DNA of 64,000 bases from Portunus trituberculatus (GCF_017591435.1 NC_059281.1:10475902-10539901); one strand, 5' to 3'; positions 13,035 through 23,879 are shown, counted from the first letter of the stretch. Made by a program: numbers and translations. Notes: generated by a model from the letters alone, not told the origin.

Positions 13035-13375
13035 TGGATAAACATGAAGTAAAGTGAGTATATTACCATAACAGGTAATCATTTCATGTGCTTCTGACTA
13101 GGACCATGCAATAGTAAAAAATAATAATATTTGACCATACTTTTGCTTTCTCCACACGAACACCACACTTTCCCGCCAGGTCCCCAAGTTCGCTGGAGGT
13201 TAAGATTCCCCGATAACCTTCACTCGTGCCTGCTGCGCAAATGGCTGAGGTAACAAAGTTTCGAAATGATCGAGTATGTGAATCCTGGAACCAAAATATC
13301 CGGTGTCGAACTTGAAATTAACACCATTACTGGATCTAAGAGGTGCAAGTTGAGACCAGATATTCAAGAAACTAA

Positions 13376-13426
13376 AGGCCGATTCCCACTTGATGAGCTG
13401 GAAGCCAAAAATGTGGCTGGCAGCCA
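13376..13426 (+). repeat. Harbinger left terminal inverted repeat
   Basis: This is a 51-bp end starting aggccgattcccac. It is the exact reverse complement of 14522-14572, and TAA precedes it. Confidence 0.93.
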
Positions 13427-13536
13427 GTCTGGCTGGCTGGAAGCAAACCTGATCGGCTTGTAAGCTTGGCTGGCAGCTTGGTTTGCAAGCCAGTTGTGGT
13501 TATGCTTGCATCTCAGTTCCCACTTGACTGCTGAAG

Positions 13537-14012
13537 ATGGTGAACCGCCGGAAACTTGCTGCTTTTATGCTGCTCAGGCGAAGGCGCCAAAAACGAAAAG
13601 TGTGGGTGAAGCCGCTGTTTGCGCGAAGGGCAGAGAGAGGAGAGTACCGTTCTCTAGTGCAAGAAATCACTGAGGGAGACGAAGAATTTTTCCAGACTTA
13701 CATGAGGATGAAGAAGGATACCTACCATCATTTGCTTCGGCTTATCGAGAACGATATAACAAAAAAGGACACACGATTCAGAAAATCCATTACAGCAGCT
13801 GAACGTCTGGCACTCACACTTCGTTTTCTTGGACACGGCGATTCTCAAGCTATTTTGAGCATTGTATACCGTATAGGCAAATCGACGGTTTGCAAAATCA
13901 TCAACGAAACCACACAAGCTATTTGGAGAGTTCTACAACCAGAGGAAATGCCAGCACCTACGCTTGAGCGATTCCGCAAGAGCGAAGACCAATTTCGAGT
14001 GAGGTGGCCACT
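13537..14012 (+). pseudogene. Harbinger transposase, N-terminal remnant
   Basis: The frame starts MVNRRKLAAFMLL and includes DTYHHLLRLIENDI, ITAAERLALTLRFLGHGDS and IGKSTVCKIINETTQAIW, the helix-turn-helix-bearing N-terminal part of PIF/Harbinger transposases. At about residue 155 the similarity ends; from there the open frame to 14253 is the antisense of the neighbouring MADF gene. The DDE catalytic domain is absent, so the copy cannot transpose itself. Confidence 0.85.
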
Positions 14013-14295
14013 TGCTGACCCACACTTCTTTGGTAGCTGCTCCACTTTTCACTGTTTTCTTTCCTTTCTGTATTTCTTTTCGGAATCGCTCTCGTACCCC
14101 GCCCGGTTTGGTCCATTCGGCTTTTGCCCTTCCTTCATATTCGGGACACTCCTCGTCTATCTGGGCCCACATTTCAGCAATATATTTGGGCTTTTTGTGG
14201 TCTGGATGCTGTTTGTCCCATATAGCAGGGAATTTTTCCACCTCTTGACATAAGTGTTCAAGGTTGTCCCAATTAACTACCACTTTTGGTCCCAT
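14012..14295 (-). pseudogene. Harbinger MADF/Myb-like DNA-binding protein, truncated
   Basis: The frame begins MGPKVVVNWDNLEHL and includes VEKFPAIWDKQHPDHK and AEMWAQIDEECPEYEG, the MADF-like pattern of the second Harbinger protein, which helps the transposase reach the nucleus and bind the ends. A lysine-rich stretch follows (IQKGKKTVKSG). After about residue 95 it reads into transposase antisense, showing that one deletion joined the two genes tail to tail. Confidence 0.8.
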
Positions 14296-14521
14296 TTCAC
14301 TTTAAAACAATCACTGTAAGTATGTAATTAGTTAATAACATTCAACAAGCCTAATGTGGCTGCCAGCAAAAAATGAACTGATTTATTTTTTGCTGGCTGG
14401 CAGCTCAATGGTACAAGCACAAAGCAAGAAATAAAATTGTTGGCTGGGAGCCAATCGATGATCAGCTGGCAGCTAAAAAAAACGAGCTGGCAGCTCAGTT
14501 TTGAGCTGCCAGCATGTTTAT

Positions 14522-14572
14522 TGGCTGCCAGCCACATTTTTGGCTTCCAGCTCATCAAGTGGGAATCGGCCT
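14522..14572 (-). repeat. Harbinger right terminal inverted repeat
   Basis: This is a 51-bp end, identical to the left terminal repeat when read on the minus strand. TAA follows at 14573-14575. Confidence 0.93.
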
Positions 14573-14575
14573 TAA

Positions 14576-15283
14576 TCAAGAATAACTAATATCGTAGATT
14601 ATTAAAAGAGTGAAGTTTTGCTAAGGTAATCAACATCGCAGCTCCATCGGCCTCCTGTGTACTGGTAAAGCTGTACGTAATAAGTATACTGAATTACGGA
14701 TCGCTGGGTGCCAACCGCCGCTGTGTCTAATCGTCTCAGTGCGCCGCTATAGGTGGAGCGCTAGTTCCATCCTGGGTTGTTAACTTTGAACACTTCACAC
14801 TTGTCATAAGTTGCTCTCAATTATTATGGTACCTTTGCTCGACTATTTTTTCATGTCCATTCCCAAATGACTCGGGGCACCTCATTAGCGTCATTATCTC
14901 TGGTGTCCTGCTTCATTTTCATGACATGAAAAGTAACCTTCATGTAAACTCATATCGTAATCGTTTTATTGTGGCACTCCTAAGACTACATGTTGTATAC
15001 ATTGTGTATATTCATCGTTTCTTAATTAAGTTTCCATACTACGGTATAGAAAGAGCTTTAAAATTTAGTACGAGCTGCTTTCCACCATCCTAACGCTACC
15101 ACTATCTGTAAGTGGTAAGTAAGTCTGCTACTCCAGACATTAAAGCGGCACCTCCCCCACCACACCACGCCTCTGCCGCCGCCGCCACACAGTCACATAG
15201 CAATATGAAAAATAGAGGAAGAAAGGAAAATACAAGCCAACATATAAGAAGGCACGCACAGTCTCACGACTTCCGGGATTTAC
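14576..15283. other. Unique intronic DNA
   Basis: Moderately GC-rich, no recognised gene; a short GCC repeat (15172-15187) is present. Confidence 0.6.
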
Positions 15284-15507
15284 CTGAGAAAGAGTGTCCC
15301 AAGAAGCCAATACCTGACGACCCCCGGCGGGAGAGAAAATCCTCGGCGCTGGAGGACATGCGGGTGTCTTGGATGCGAACATTGGGCACGGGCGAGAAGG
15401 GCGAGAGGGACATGTTGTCGGAACTGAGCTGGTGGCGGAGCAGCCGTTTCTCACCCGGACTGCTCGCTAGACTCAAGTTATCCAGCTTGAGTTTGTTGCG
15501 TTGCTGC
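15284..15507 (-). CDS. SCYL2: SCYL2 homologue, exon E (linker and Ser-rich tail)
   Basis: The exon is 224 bp. One base completes Lys, then QQRNKLKLDNLSLASS leads into a Ser/Arg-rich stretch with SSDNMSLSPFSPVPN, SSAEDFLSRRGSSG and GFLGHSFS; one base carries over. Its start aligns with human EHKTKLEQL directly after the last HEAT helix, and the rest has no counterpart in the human protein that I recall. The acceptor is ctccctcccag and the donor cag/gtaaat. The SP and RRxS patterns suggest a disordered, phosphorylated tail; that is inference. A long antisense open frame (15112-15537) overlaps it and is a shadow. The next intron is 8691 bp (6593-15283) and contains a LINE, a SINE and a Harbinger element. 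Confidence 0.8.
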
Positions 15508-15776
15508 CTGGGAGGGAGACGGGCGTTAGGATTGTAGGAGGCGAGCGAGAAGTGAGAATCCGAGGAGACGGGCGTAAGGGCAGCTGGAGGCAGGCTGTGG
15601 GCTTGAAGGATGGGATTAAGGAAAGAAACAGTTTGAAGGGAGAGTATGGAAGGGATATATAAGGAAAGGGTGGGTATAATAAGGGGGGAAGGTAAAATTT
15701 CAAGGTTAGAGGGGGTAGAGAAGTCGGGAAATGAAGAACAGGGAAGAATAATGTGAACGAACAGAAAAAAAGTTGA

Positions 15777-15780
<4 letters not shown>

Positions 15781-15810
<30 letters not shown>
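15781..15810. repeat. (GA)15 microsatellite
   Basis: 30-bp GA array within the short D-to-E intron. Confidence 0.95.
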
Positions 15811-15815
<5 letters not shown>

Positions 15816-15913
15816 GGCTGGAGGGAGGGGGGCTGGAGAGCATAGCAATCAAACCACTAAACTGGAGCACTGGGCCTATCCTCCTTCCAAGCCAGTGCCA
15901 CCGCCTCACTCAC

Positions 15914-16082
15914 TTGTCTATGTGGTCGAGCATTTCATGGATGGTCTGCAGGAGGAAGCTGAACTGGATCAGGTTGAGGGAGGGACTGACTGTGAGCGGC
16001 AGCAGCGAAGGGAGGATACGAGTGGCAAGCAGGTTGACGCTCAGCCCGAACTTCTTGACGCCAAGCATGAGTCTGTAGATGT
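15914..16082 (-). CDS. SCYL2: SCYL2 homologue, exon D (end of the HEAT region)
   Basis: The exon is 169 bp: two bases complete an Asn codon, 55 codons follow, and two bases carry over. The translation includes IYRLMLGVKKFGLS, RILPSLLPLTVSPSLN and IHEMLDHID. It matches the human SCYL2 stretch with THKKLGI, KVLPHLIPLSIENNLN and IKEMLNRLE. The acceptor ctttctttacag has a good pyrimidine tract; the donor is aa/gtgagt. A 406-bp intron (15508-15913) separates it from exon E and contains (AG)n at 15781-15810. The final split codon becomes Lys when joined to exon E. Confidence 0.88.
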
Positions 16083-16535
16083 CTGTAAAGAAAGAGGAAT
16101 GTGCAGTTTTAGTAACGCTATCTGGAGGAGGAGGAGGAGGAGGAGGAGGGCGTAAACGAGAGGAAGAAAGAATATAGTTTACAGAGAAATTATAATAACG
16201 AGAACGAACCCGAGGAGAAGCAAATGAAACAAAAAAAGACGAGTTTCTTACAATAACTTTGCCATTAACAAATTTCGCGTCAACGCTCAAAAGGACGGTC
16301 GCATCTGACGCCTCGCACGCGGTGAAACATCCAAGCTACAAACCTCGCAAAAGAATTCGTCACTGCGTTTCACTCATGACTCTACTTAAAACACGGAGTG
16401 GAATTCAAGGATAAACATTTTTTTTTTTTCAAAGCTTACAGGACTTGGTCGAGAAATGTGTTTGTAAATGAACTCCGTGGAATCTGCGAAATTCTAGTGA
16501 CTGCGGTGCCAGCAGTGGTGAAAAATAGGTGCACC

Positions 16536-16536
<1 letters not shown>

Positions 16537-16621
<85 letters not shown>

Positions 16622-16885
16622 GGACAACTTGAAAGTTAGAAGCGCGGACCAATGGAACGGACGCGTCGGACCATCAGAAGGAGACTTAGGACCTCTTCTC
16701 CCTTTTGAATTTTCAGGTCTTTACCAAAGACTTGAGGAGCAGAGCCACCTGTATTCCAGCGAGGGGATCACGATATTGCTTCCTCATTCTCCCTAATCAA
16801 GGAAACAGACGAGACAGTTTTATAAAACGAGATTTGGAAACAAAGTGTAAAATGAAGAAAAAAAAAGGATAGGCGTTTTTCATCC

Positions 16886-16952
<67 letters not shown>

Positions 16953-16955
16953 TGT
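16537..16955. repeat. (AC)n and (GT)n arrays in inverted arrangement
   Basis: AC at 16537-16615 and GT at 16887-16955 are complementary to each other across about 270 bases, so the intron RNA could pair here. Confidence 0.95.
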
Positions 16956-17172
16956 TAAGTAAGCAAGAGTTAAGCAATATAATGCATGTTACTAACGAAT
17001 ATTGACGATCTTTTTTTTTATAGACTGAGAAAGTGATTGATTGGTTCCTAGTGTGTTTATTGCTTTGATCACCTACTAGTCTTCCCTCATTCAGCTTTAC
17101 TGGCGCTTTTATTTATTGCACGGCGTAGCTTTGTGGGGAATAAATTAGATTTTTCTTTTTTGGAGTGTATGC

Positions 17173-17177
<5 letters not shown>

Positions 17178-17264
<87 letters not shown>
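17178..17264. repeat. (CT)43 microsatellite
   Basis: Perfect 87-bp array, followed by a short (CATA)n run at 17314-17350. Confidence 0.97.
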
Positions 17265-17266
<2 letters not shown>

Positions 17267-17453
17267 GGAAAGCAGGATATAAGCAGGTTATATCTGAACT
17301 TTTGAGTTAATGAACATACATACATACATACATACATGCTATACATACATATATACGCAGGTACATAATGTATATAGTGCGTGCATACACACATACGGAC
17401 ATACTATACAGACCGACGGAACCAGAGACAGATATACGGTCTGATGGAAAGAC

Positions 17454-17517
17454 AAAGAAGAAGAAGAAGAAGAAGAAGAAGAAGAAGAAGAAGAAGAGAA
17501 CACGATGAAACAACACT

Positions 17518-17608
<91 letters not shown>
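17454..17608. repeat. (AAG)14 and (AC)45 arrays
   Basis: AAG at 17454-17497, then AC at 17519-17608, just downstream (in transcription) of exon C. Confidence 0.97.
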
Positions 17609-17609
<1 letters not shown>

Positions 17610-17639
17610 ACGGGAACAGAAGAGCGGAAGGTTACGTAC

Positions 17640-17889
17640 TTACAACCTTGACAGTAACGTCGGCGTCCTGCAGTTTCACGTCAGCAAGGATTGGCAACAC
17701 GTCATCAATGATCGCCGACCGCTCCAGCTTGTCCAGGATCTTTTCTATACACCCGAGCACCGTCAGGCAGAGGGACACGTCAGTGGGGGACTTCTCGTAG
17801 ATCGCCTTCGTCCGCGGCAGTACCGTTTTCTTTATGGCCTCGGCGTCAAGGTACTCAGAAGCATTTGTCGCCGCTACCACCGCCGCGAC
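17640..17889 (-). CDS. SCYL2: SCYL2 homologue, exon C (HEAT-repeat region)
   Basis: The exon is 250 bp, 83 codons plus one base. It runs from VAAVVAATNASEYLD through IKKTVLPRTKAIYEK and IEKILDKLERSAIIDDVLPIL to VTVKVV. It corresponds to the human part with ALIPRIK, CLGKILEYLDK and LDDILPFL. The acceptor is ctacaaag. Two donors lie 4 nt apart: a consensus gtaagt at 17638-17643 and gtacgt at 17634-17639. Only the downstream gtacgt keeps the frame of exon D, giving K-V-V-N-I-Y-R, the same spacing as G-I-L-G-I-Y-K in human SCYL2, so I place the exon end at 17640. An (AC)n array of about 90 bp begins (in transcription order) about 30 bases into the following intron. Confidence 0.88.
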
Positions 17890-17920
17890 CTTTGTAGAGT
17901 AAGGAGAGGAGAGGGTGAGA

Positions 17921-17924
<4 letters not shown>

Positions 17925-17952
<28 letters not shown>
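17925..17952. repeat. (GT)14 microsatellite
   Basis: 28-bp GT array about 35 bases upstream of the exon C acceptor. Confidence 0.95.
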
Positions 17953-18454
17953 AGTGTATAAAATCATTGTAATTATGTTTAAATACGTGCGCGTGTAAAT
18001 TTATATACTAATTAACCCAAAGCATATGTCGTAAAATCGTCTAAAGTCACTCTAGGTACAATAACATAGTTCCCATCACCAAAAATTGCCAAAAGAAGAG
18101 TAATCTCTCGAACTTACAGTCCTACTCATTCATAAGCTGGCAACTCCATTATCTTACAGGTGACTTATAATAAATAGGCTTTACCTAATCGCCAGAGGCG
18201 CCACAAACCACAGCATACTACTCAGAACAATACTCGAAATCGTTTCAGGGCCTCATCTCGTTCTTATCAATTCTTATCATGTTCTCAGGGAATGATGGAG
18301 GTTTTCAAGTTTTTCAGTGATAACAATTATAATTCAACATAAATTCTACGTCATCAGTGAGAAAAACAACCACGTTAATCGCAATAATGATTTCTTCGGC
18401 TTTAAAAATAATCCTTATGAAAGCTCGAGGCGAAAGATAATAGGAGTCTTAATT

Positions 18455-18707
18455 CCCTATATGTTCCTGTGATTCCTAATTGGGATGGGAAATCTCGCTT
18501 AGCTTTAATGTGTTAGAAACAATATTTTTCAGCTTCCTACTTTAGTATAGTTCTTAATACTCTCTAATAGAATTTAATTTTCCATTGTCAGCTCTATTAA
18601 TTTTCTTCTTTTTCCTTTGACGTTTCTCTATTCAGAGTTTGGCGTCTTTTCCAGACTCGTTCCAATTTTGTTGCTTCCTCTCCTCTCATTGCAACTTTGC
18701 CACAGTT
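18455..18707. repeat. Interspersed repeat R1, copy 2
   Basis: A second copy of the 12515-12758 sequence, about 253 bp, with a few substitutions and short insertions such as an extra ctcct near 18680. It lies in the intron between exons B and C. Confidence 0.85.
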
Positions 18708-19389
18708 CTATTCTTCCATTCCACTCTTTGTTTCTTCGTTGACGTTCCTCCTTGAACAGCCGGTCAAACGATCAGGAATATTATTGGAAGAGAACTAAAA
18801 TATATGTCTGAGTGGTATCAAATTCTTAAATTCGCCATTCTACCAGCTGTTCTTGTCACGCCGTAAAATTTGGAGACATGCTGTGGGACGAGAGCTGAAA
18901 CAAATATCAAAGAGGTATTGGGGTGTAAGCTGTCTTTGTCTCGTCCTGAAAACTGATGAAATCTTTATTGGAAGAAGAGTAAACGATACACGAGAGGCAT
19001 CAACTCTAATTCCGTCTGACGTACATGACGTGATTGATGTGTGTTTTTAAGTCTAATTTCAGCATTACGTTTCTTTCCATAATTACACGTTCGCGCAGAC
19101 TGGGAGGCAAAAATATTCATCTACACTTCAGAGGAAAAACTCGCAAACACGATACATCACTTGCGTTCTTTTTATAGCCTCAAATGAACGAAAAAAGAAT
19201 AATAATGCAAGGAATTATACAGCGCGGCGACCACTTCAAAAATATAAATTGGTTGGATGATTAAAGAGACAAAGGAACACCACCACCACCATCACCACCA
19301 CTACCATCAACAATAACAACAACAAATCTGATTCCAGACCAGTTGTTCTTGTAGTAACTTTTTTATTCCAGTTCTATGTGTCGGCCAAG

Positions 19390-19390
<1 letters not shown>
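18708..19390. other. Intronic DNA between B and C
   Basis: No exon or element recognised; ends in CAC/CAT-rich simple sequence at 19278-19325. Confidence 0.6.
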
Positions 19391-19468
<78 letters not shown>

Positions 19469-19673
19469 ACTGTTGTTGTTGCTGGTGCTGAGAGTGTAAA
19501 GCGGAGTAATATATGACAAGGGAAGAAGCTAATAACTATGTACAGAATAAGAATCTGAAGAAGAAGAAGAATCTGAAGAATCTGAAGAAGAAGAAGAAGA
19601 AGAAGAAGAAGAAGAAGAAGAAGAAGAAGAAGAAGAAGAAGAAGAAGAAGAAGAAGACGCAGAAGAAGAAAAT
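19391..19673. repeat. (TTG)n/(CTG)n and (AAG)n arrays
   Basis: TTG at 19391-19447 passes into CTG (to 19462); AAG with GAATCT interruptions covers 19557-19673. They translate as poly-Leu, poly-Asn or poly-Lys and are not genes. Confidence 0.97.
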
Positions 19674-20381
19674 GAATAACAAAGAAGAAGAAGAAAGCTA
19701 AAATGACAACATCAAAGAAGAGACTGACAGAGGCGCACCATAGAAACGTCCATTGAAGGAAAAAAAGGATCAAACACCCCAAACCATTCGAAGCAGAATC
19801 ACCTTAAAGGCAAAACTCACCTGTCTGTTCCTTTGTTACCTGCAAGACACTTCCTTACTCTCCTCACTCCTCCCCTCACAGGTACAAGCTGGTGTAGAAG
19901 CACGTAAGGAGGAAAGGTGTGTAGATGCTAGAGAATAGTAGAAAGGACGCTGTTTCGGTCTATTTTTCTACATAACGTACAAAAATTAGCAAATAGGAGA
20001 ACACCTTGATATCTCCCCAGCTTCGTGTTGTCCAGTAGTTTTCCTTCAGCCTTTCATTTCCAGTCTTCTCCGTTTCTCCTCTCACTCACCTCCCTCCAAC
20101 CTTGCAAACCTATATCTTCCCGACTATTCTCGCACTTCACACTCATTTGCCCAATCCAGACCTATCTTTCTCTCTTCTCCCAGCACTCTATATACATCTA
20201 AACAGACTTCTTTTCCCTCCCTGTCCCACATTCCATACCCATCTTATCCCAGACCCATTTTTTTTTCTTTCCCTTATCTACCATCCTTTTCCAGATCCAT
20301 TTCTTTCAGCATTTTCCGCCTTCTAGACCCATCTTACCGTTCCTGACTTCTTTTTCCGCCCTTTCCAGCCGCGGGACTCAC

Positions 20382-20535
20382 CTGAACCTGCACGGTGGAG
20401 GACTCAAGGCCAGCGTAGATGATGGGCAGGATGTCAGTGGAAACATCCTCACTGGGAGTCTTCTCGAGGATAACGTGGATGTTCTCGAGTAGCGTGACAG
20501 AGGCCTGGATACTCTTGGGCACGTTAAACACACCC
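20382..20535 (-). CDS. SCYL2: SCYL2 homologue, exon B (HEAT-repeat region)
   Basis: The exon is 154 bp: one base completes the split Arg codon, then 51 codons run from GVFNVPKSIQAS to STVQVQ. The block LLENIHVILEKTPSEDV followed by ILPIIYAGLES matches the human SCYL2 segment with KTPPDEIKNSVLPMVYRALE and IQIQ, the best-conserved stretch in this window. The acceptor is ttttccag and the donor cag/gtgagt. It ends in phase 0, as exon C requires. These are amphipathic helices of the HEAT/ARM solenoid. The flanking introns are 7083 bp upstream and 2492 bp downstream (17890-20381). No frameshift or stop is seen. Orthology to SCYL2 rather than SCYL1 or SCYL3 is inferred from the KTP and VQVQ positions. 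Confidence 0.9.
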
Positions 20536-20992
20536 CTGGAAAAGAGAAAGGGAAGGTGTTGATGAGTGAAAGTGAAGCTGGAGTGGAGGGATGGCAGATG
20601 GTGAGGCAGATGGTGTGGGAGAAATTGACTGAGGAATGGTTATTAGTGTTTACGTGTCAAGGAAGCTTGCCGCGGACACAACAAAAATGAGGGTGTGAGG
20701 GAGGAAACAGCCGTAATTACCCCTCCAGAAACAGACAATACAAAAAATCAAAGTTATTTCGAAACTCCTCTCTTGAAACAGCTTAAGTCGTAGATAAGAG
20801 AGAAGTAACAAATAACCTAAAGAATTTATCAGTAAAAGAGGTAACAGACTAGGAATTATTATAAGAATGAAAGAGAAGATGGGAGAGTAAGAAAGTAAGA
20901 GTAAGCCAGTGGGAGAGAAAGGGAGAAGGGAGTGTCAGAGAGAGTGGGAATGAGAGTAGAAGTGGCAAGGGATAGATAGGGAAGACAAAGGA

Positions 20993-20994
<2 letters not shown>

Positions 20995-21064
<70 letters not shown>
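20995..21064. repeat. (AG)35 microsatellite
   Basis: Perfect 70-bp array, followed by GGGA repeats (21096-21116). Confidence 0.97.
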
Positions 21065-21067
<3 letters not shown>

Positions 21068-21338
21068 GCAGTATGGTATGGTAGATGGGAAGGGATGGAG
21101 GGAGGGAGGGAGGGAAGACTAGGAGGAGGAAAGGGAAGAGGAGTTACAGCGTGGAGAAGGGAACTGAGGAAAGAGAGGATGTGGATGGTAATGGAGAGAA
21201 GAGAGGCGAGGAGAGAGTGAGAGGATGTGAAGGAAGAAAGATGCAAATGGAACAGGAAAGAGGATATTAATGGAGGAAGAAGAGGAAGAGGCGGGAAGGG
21301 GAGAAAGGCTCAGTGCACGAAAAAGACAAGCTAGAGGT

Positions 21339-21340
<2 letters not shown>

Positions 21341-21373
<33 letters not shown>
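21341..21373. repeat. (AC)16 microsatellite
   Basis: Perfect 33-bp array. Confidence 0.95.
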
Positions 21374-21374
<1 letters not shown>

Positions 21375-21419
21375 CTCTCCTTGGCGTTGTATAAAAAGTT
21401 CTAATCCCGCTGTGGTTTG

Positions 21420-21990
21420 TCTTGCATGCAGAATGACACCATCGCGAGAGACACCCCGTTAACAGTTTCAATGGGGGTCTCGTGAAGCGTGCCTCGACTC
21501 ACTTCCTCTCACTCCACGCCATACATACAAATATAAAAGGAGGATCTGAGAGCCGCGATCCAGGAAGCAGTAGCTGAATCCCCCGCTCATATCCACTAAT
21601 GCTGAGGCGCCATTCACGTGCCGGAAACCCATTAATGGCGTATGTGTATAGCCTTAGTTTTGCATCGCGGTTCATTCACGTATATATCGAGGCTTCAATC
21701 AGCTTCAGTGAACGATGCGGTGTGCTTCAATGTGCCCTGAATGCCTGCCTGGTCTCGTCTGCACAACCAATCACCTTCTAATAATCCGTCAGGCGCATCA
21801 ATCACCCTCGAGGATCCCCGGAATTTATGATAATTTCACCCTCGGCTCTCCCTTCCCCACCCGCCGCATAATCGTGGCATTAACTGTATCGGGAATTCGT
21901 CATCTGTTCGAGGATTGCGCGGGCTATCGGATTCCGCCACATTTCTGGTTTCCGTGGACCGATGAATGCGTTCTTCTTTTAGTGGTGTTC
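21420..21990. other. Complex, CpG-containing non-coding island
   Basis: About 550 bp of balanced, non-repetitive sequence with many CpG, unlike the microsatellite-rich DNA around it. Open frames exist but have no recognisable domain. It may be a conserved regulatory element; inference only. Confidence 0.35.
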
Positions 21991-22397
21991 TTGATGGCAG
22001 TACTCTCTTTCTCCCTCTTCCTCTCCCTCTCTCTGGCATTGCACATACACACCAGCACTGGGCGATTGTGCTTATAAGAAAAAACAGCAGAAAATAAAAA
22101 AGAAAAATCTTCCCCCTATGAGGTTCCCGTTTGAATCCCACCACTGTCATTAATATACGAACCAGCTTTTGATCGCTCTAATCTTTTTGATCCCACAGAT
22201 GCTAATATATAACACAGGTGCCGCTTAGAGGTGTGTTCAGAAAAGTACGGTTCCTTCCCCTCTCTGTCTCTCTCTCTCGCTTTTTCCTTTGTTCTTCCTG
22301 TCGACTAATTCTGTGGCCAGGTTTGTGTTTCTCGTAATGAAGTATGCAAAGCTTGCAAGGAAGGCAGAGGGCTTTCTACGATGCTTAAGTTTGTCAT

Positions 22398-22700
22398 TAC
22401 TGGGACACATTTTTATTTTGAGATTTGTGTACGATAAGACCATTTTATTGACATTAGAAAGGGTGTATGGAGGTCAGACGATTAATGGCCACAATCTTCA
22501 ATACTGGGACACATTTTTACCTTGAGATTTGTGTACGATTAAACCATTTGATTGACATTAGGAAGGGTGTATGGAGGTCAGACGATTAATGGCCAATATC
22601 TTTACTATCAAATCCCCCCTAAGTTTCTGGAACCGTATCAAAATCACCGAATAGTAAGCAAAATGAATATGGAACCTCGTTATGGCATTCAAGGAGTTAA
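22398..22700 (+). repeat. Interspersed repeat R2 with internal 104-bp tandem duplication
   Basis: The segment 22398-22501 (tactgggacacattttta...) is repeated at 22502-22605 with a handful of changes. The remainder (ccgaatagtaagcaaaatgaa... to aaggagttaa) follows once. A diverged relative lies at 51345-51531. Confidence 0.85.
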
Positions 22701-23163
22701 TAGATGTCTAAGTGGTACCAACACAATGATTCTCTCTCTCTCTCTCTCTCTCTCTTTCAGTGGAGAATTATAGCTTTAGTTTTATCGGTTTTAGCTTTAG
22801 TCTTGACAGGTGACGTGGAAACTTCTCATGATGCATTGTGTATAGTTTTGTTATTCATTTATTTTTTTTTTTTGCATGTGAAATTTTATCGTTTTCTTCG
22901 TACGTGTGCCCTTCCATTTAACTTTTTACTCCGGAACATTCAAAGTAACTTCAATCTCTACATTCAACTACAATTTCATGCACCACTGTCCTATGTTCTA
23001 GCTCACCATTTTCTTCACTCAAAAATTTCCATTCCATTTTTCTTCTTCTTTTTTTCCATTTCCCCCTCAAATCCCGGCAATCTCTGTACCTCGCCACACA
23101 TTTATAAACAATTGACCTTGTATTTTATTTAATATTTTCTTTCACACTAGCAAATCTTCATAA

Positions 23164-23166
<3 letters not shown>

Positions 23167-23208
<42 letters not shown>
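23167..23208. repeat. (CT)21 microsatellite
   Basis: Short perfect array in pyrimidine-rich DNA; a (TTC)n run follows at 23609-23652. Confidence 0.95.
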
Positions 23209-23209
<1 letters not shown>

Positions 23210-23879
23210 GCCATAATGATCTTACATTCCTCTTCATTTTCTTCCACCACTAAACGACAATCTGCTTCACCTTTCTCCTTCATGAAGTTTTATTTATTTA
23301 TCTATTATCATTTTCTTTCTGACATCACCATCGCATCATCATCAGTTTCTCGTCACTTTCTTCCACAATCTTCCCAAATCCTACATTGCATTACACTACA
23401 TCACACATTTTCTTTCATGTACAACCTAAAATTCTTTCTTGGTGGCTGACTCCTTTCTCCAATCGCCATCATATTCTCTCTTTCTCTGTGTCCTGGCCAT
23501 CGTCTTTCTCCCCCTCGCTGCTCTTCTTCGCGCCTCGCTCCCTTTATATAGATCCGCCATCCAGAGGCTAGAAAGGAATGCTTAAATCGAAGAACCTCTG
23601 AGAGCTTCTTCTTCTTCTTCTTTTCTTCTTCTTCTTCTTCTTCTTCTTCTTCTCTTTACCTGCTGCTCGTCCCTTTCCTCTCCTCCGTCCGATAGCTAAC
23701 GAATATAACGAATACCAATCACAAAACGTCCTTAAGGATTCCTATCTAATTTTCTTTTCCTATTTTCCTTTCTCCAGACAATGATGGTGTCGTATTGGAT
23801 TTTTTCATTTGACGTTTGTTTTCTTGTTCTTTTTGCTCGTTCTTTGTTGGTATTTTGACAGCTATGAGTGGCAAAAGAA

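Larger units (their letters stand above)
13376..14572 (+). mobile_element. PIF/Harbinger-type DNA transposon, internally deleted
   Basis: The 1197-bp element has perfect 51-bp terminal inverted repeats (13376-13426 and 14522-14572) flanked by a TAA duplication (13373-13375 and 14573-14575), the TWA target typical of Harbinger. Inside are two convergent gene remnants: the transposase N-terminal part (+) and a MADF/Myb-like protein (-), the standard Harbinger pair. The middle, which should hold the transposase DDE domain, is missing. Subterminal copies of a GCTGGCAGCT-like motif (13425-13480 and 14395-14520) look like transposase binding sites. It is inserted in the exon E-F intron. Confidence 0.88.

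Noticed and set aside
15112..15537. 141-codon plus-strand frame
   Set aside because: It is the antisense of SCYL2 exon E, whose minus-strand reading fits splice sites and phase.
17381..17800. 139-codon plus-strand frame
   Set aside because: Translated AAG and AC arrays joined to the antisense of exon C.
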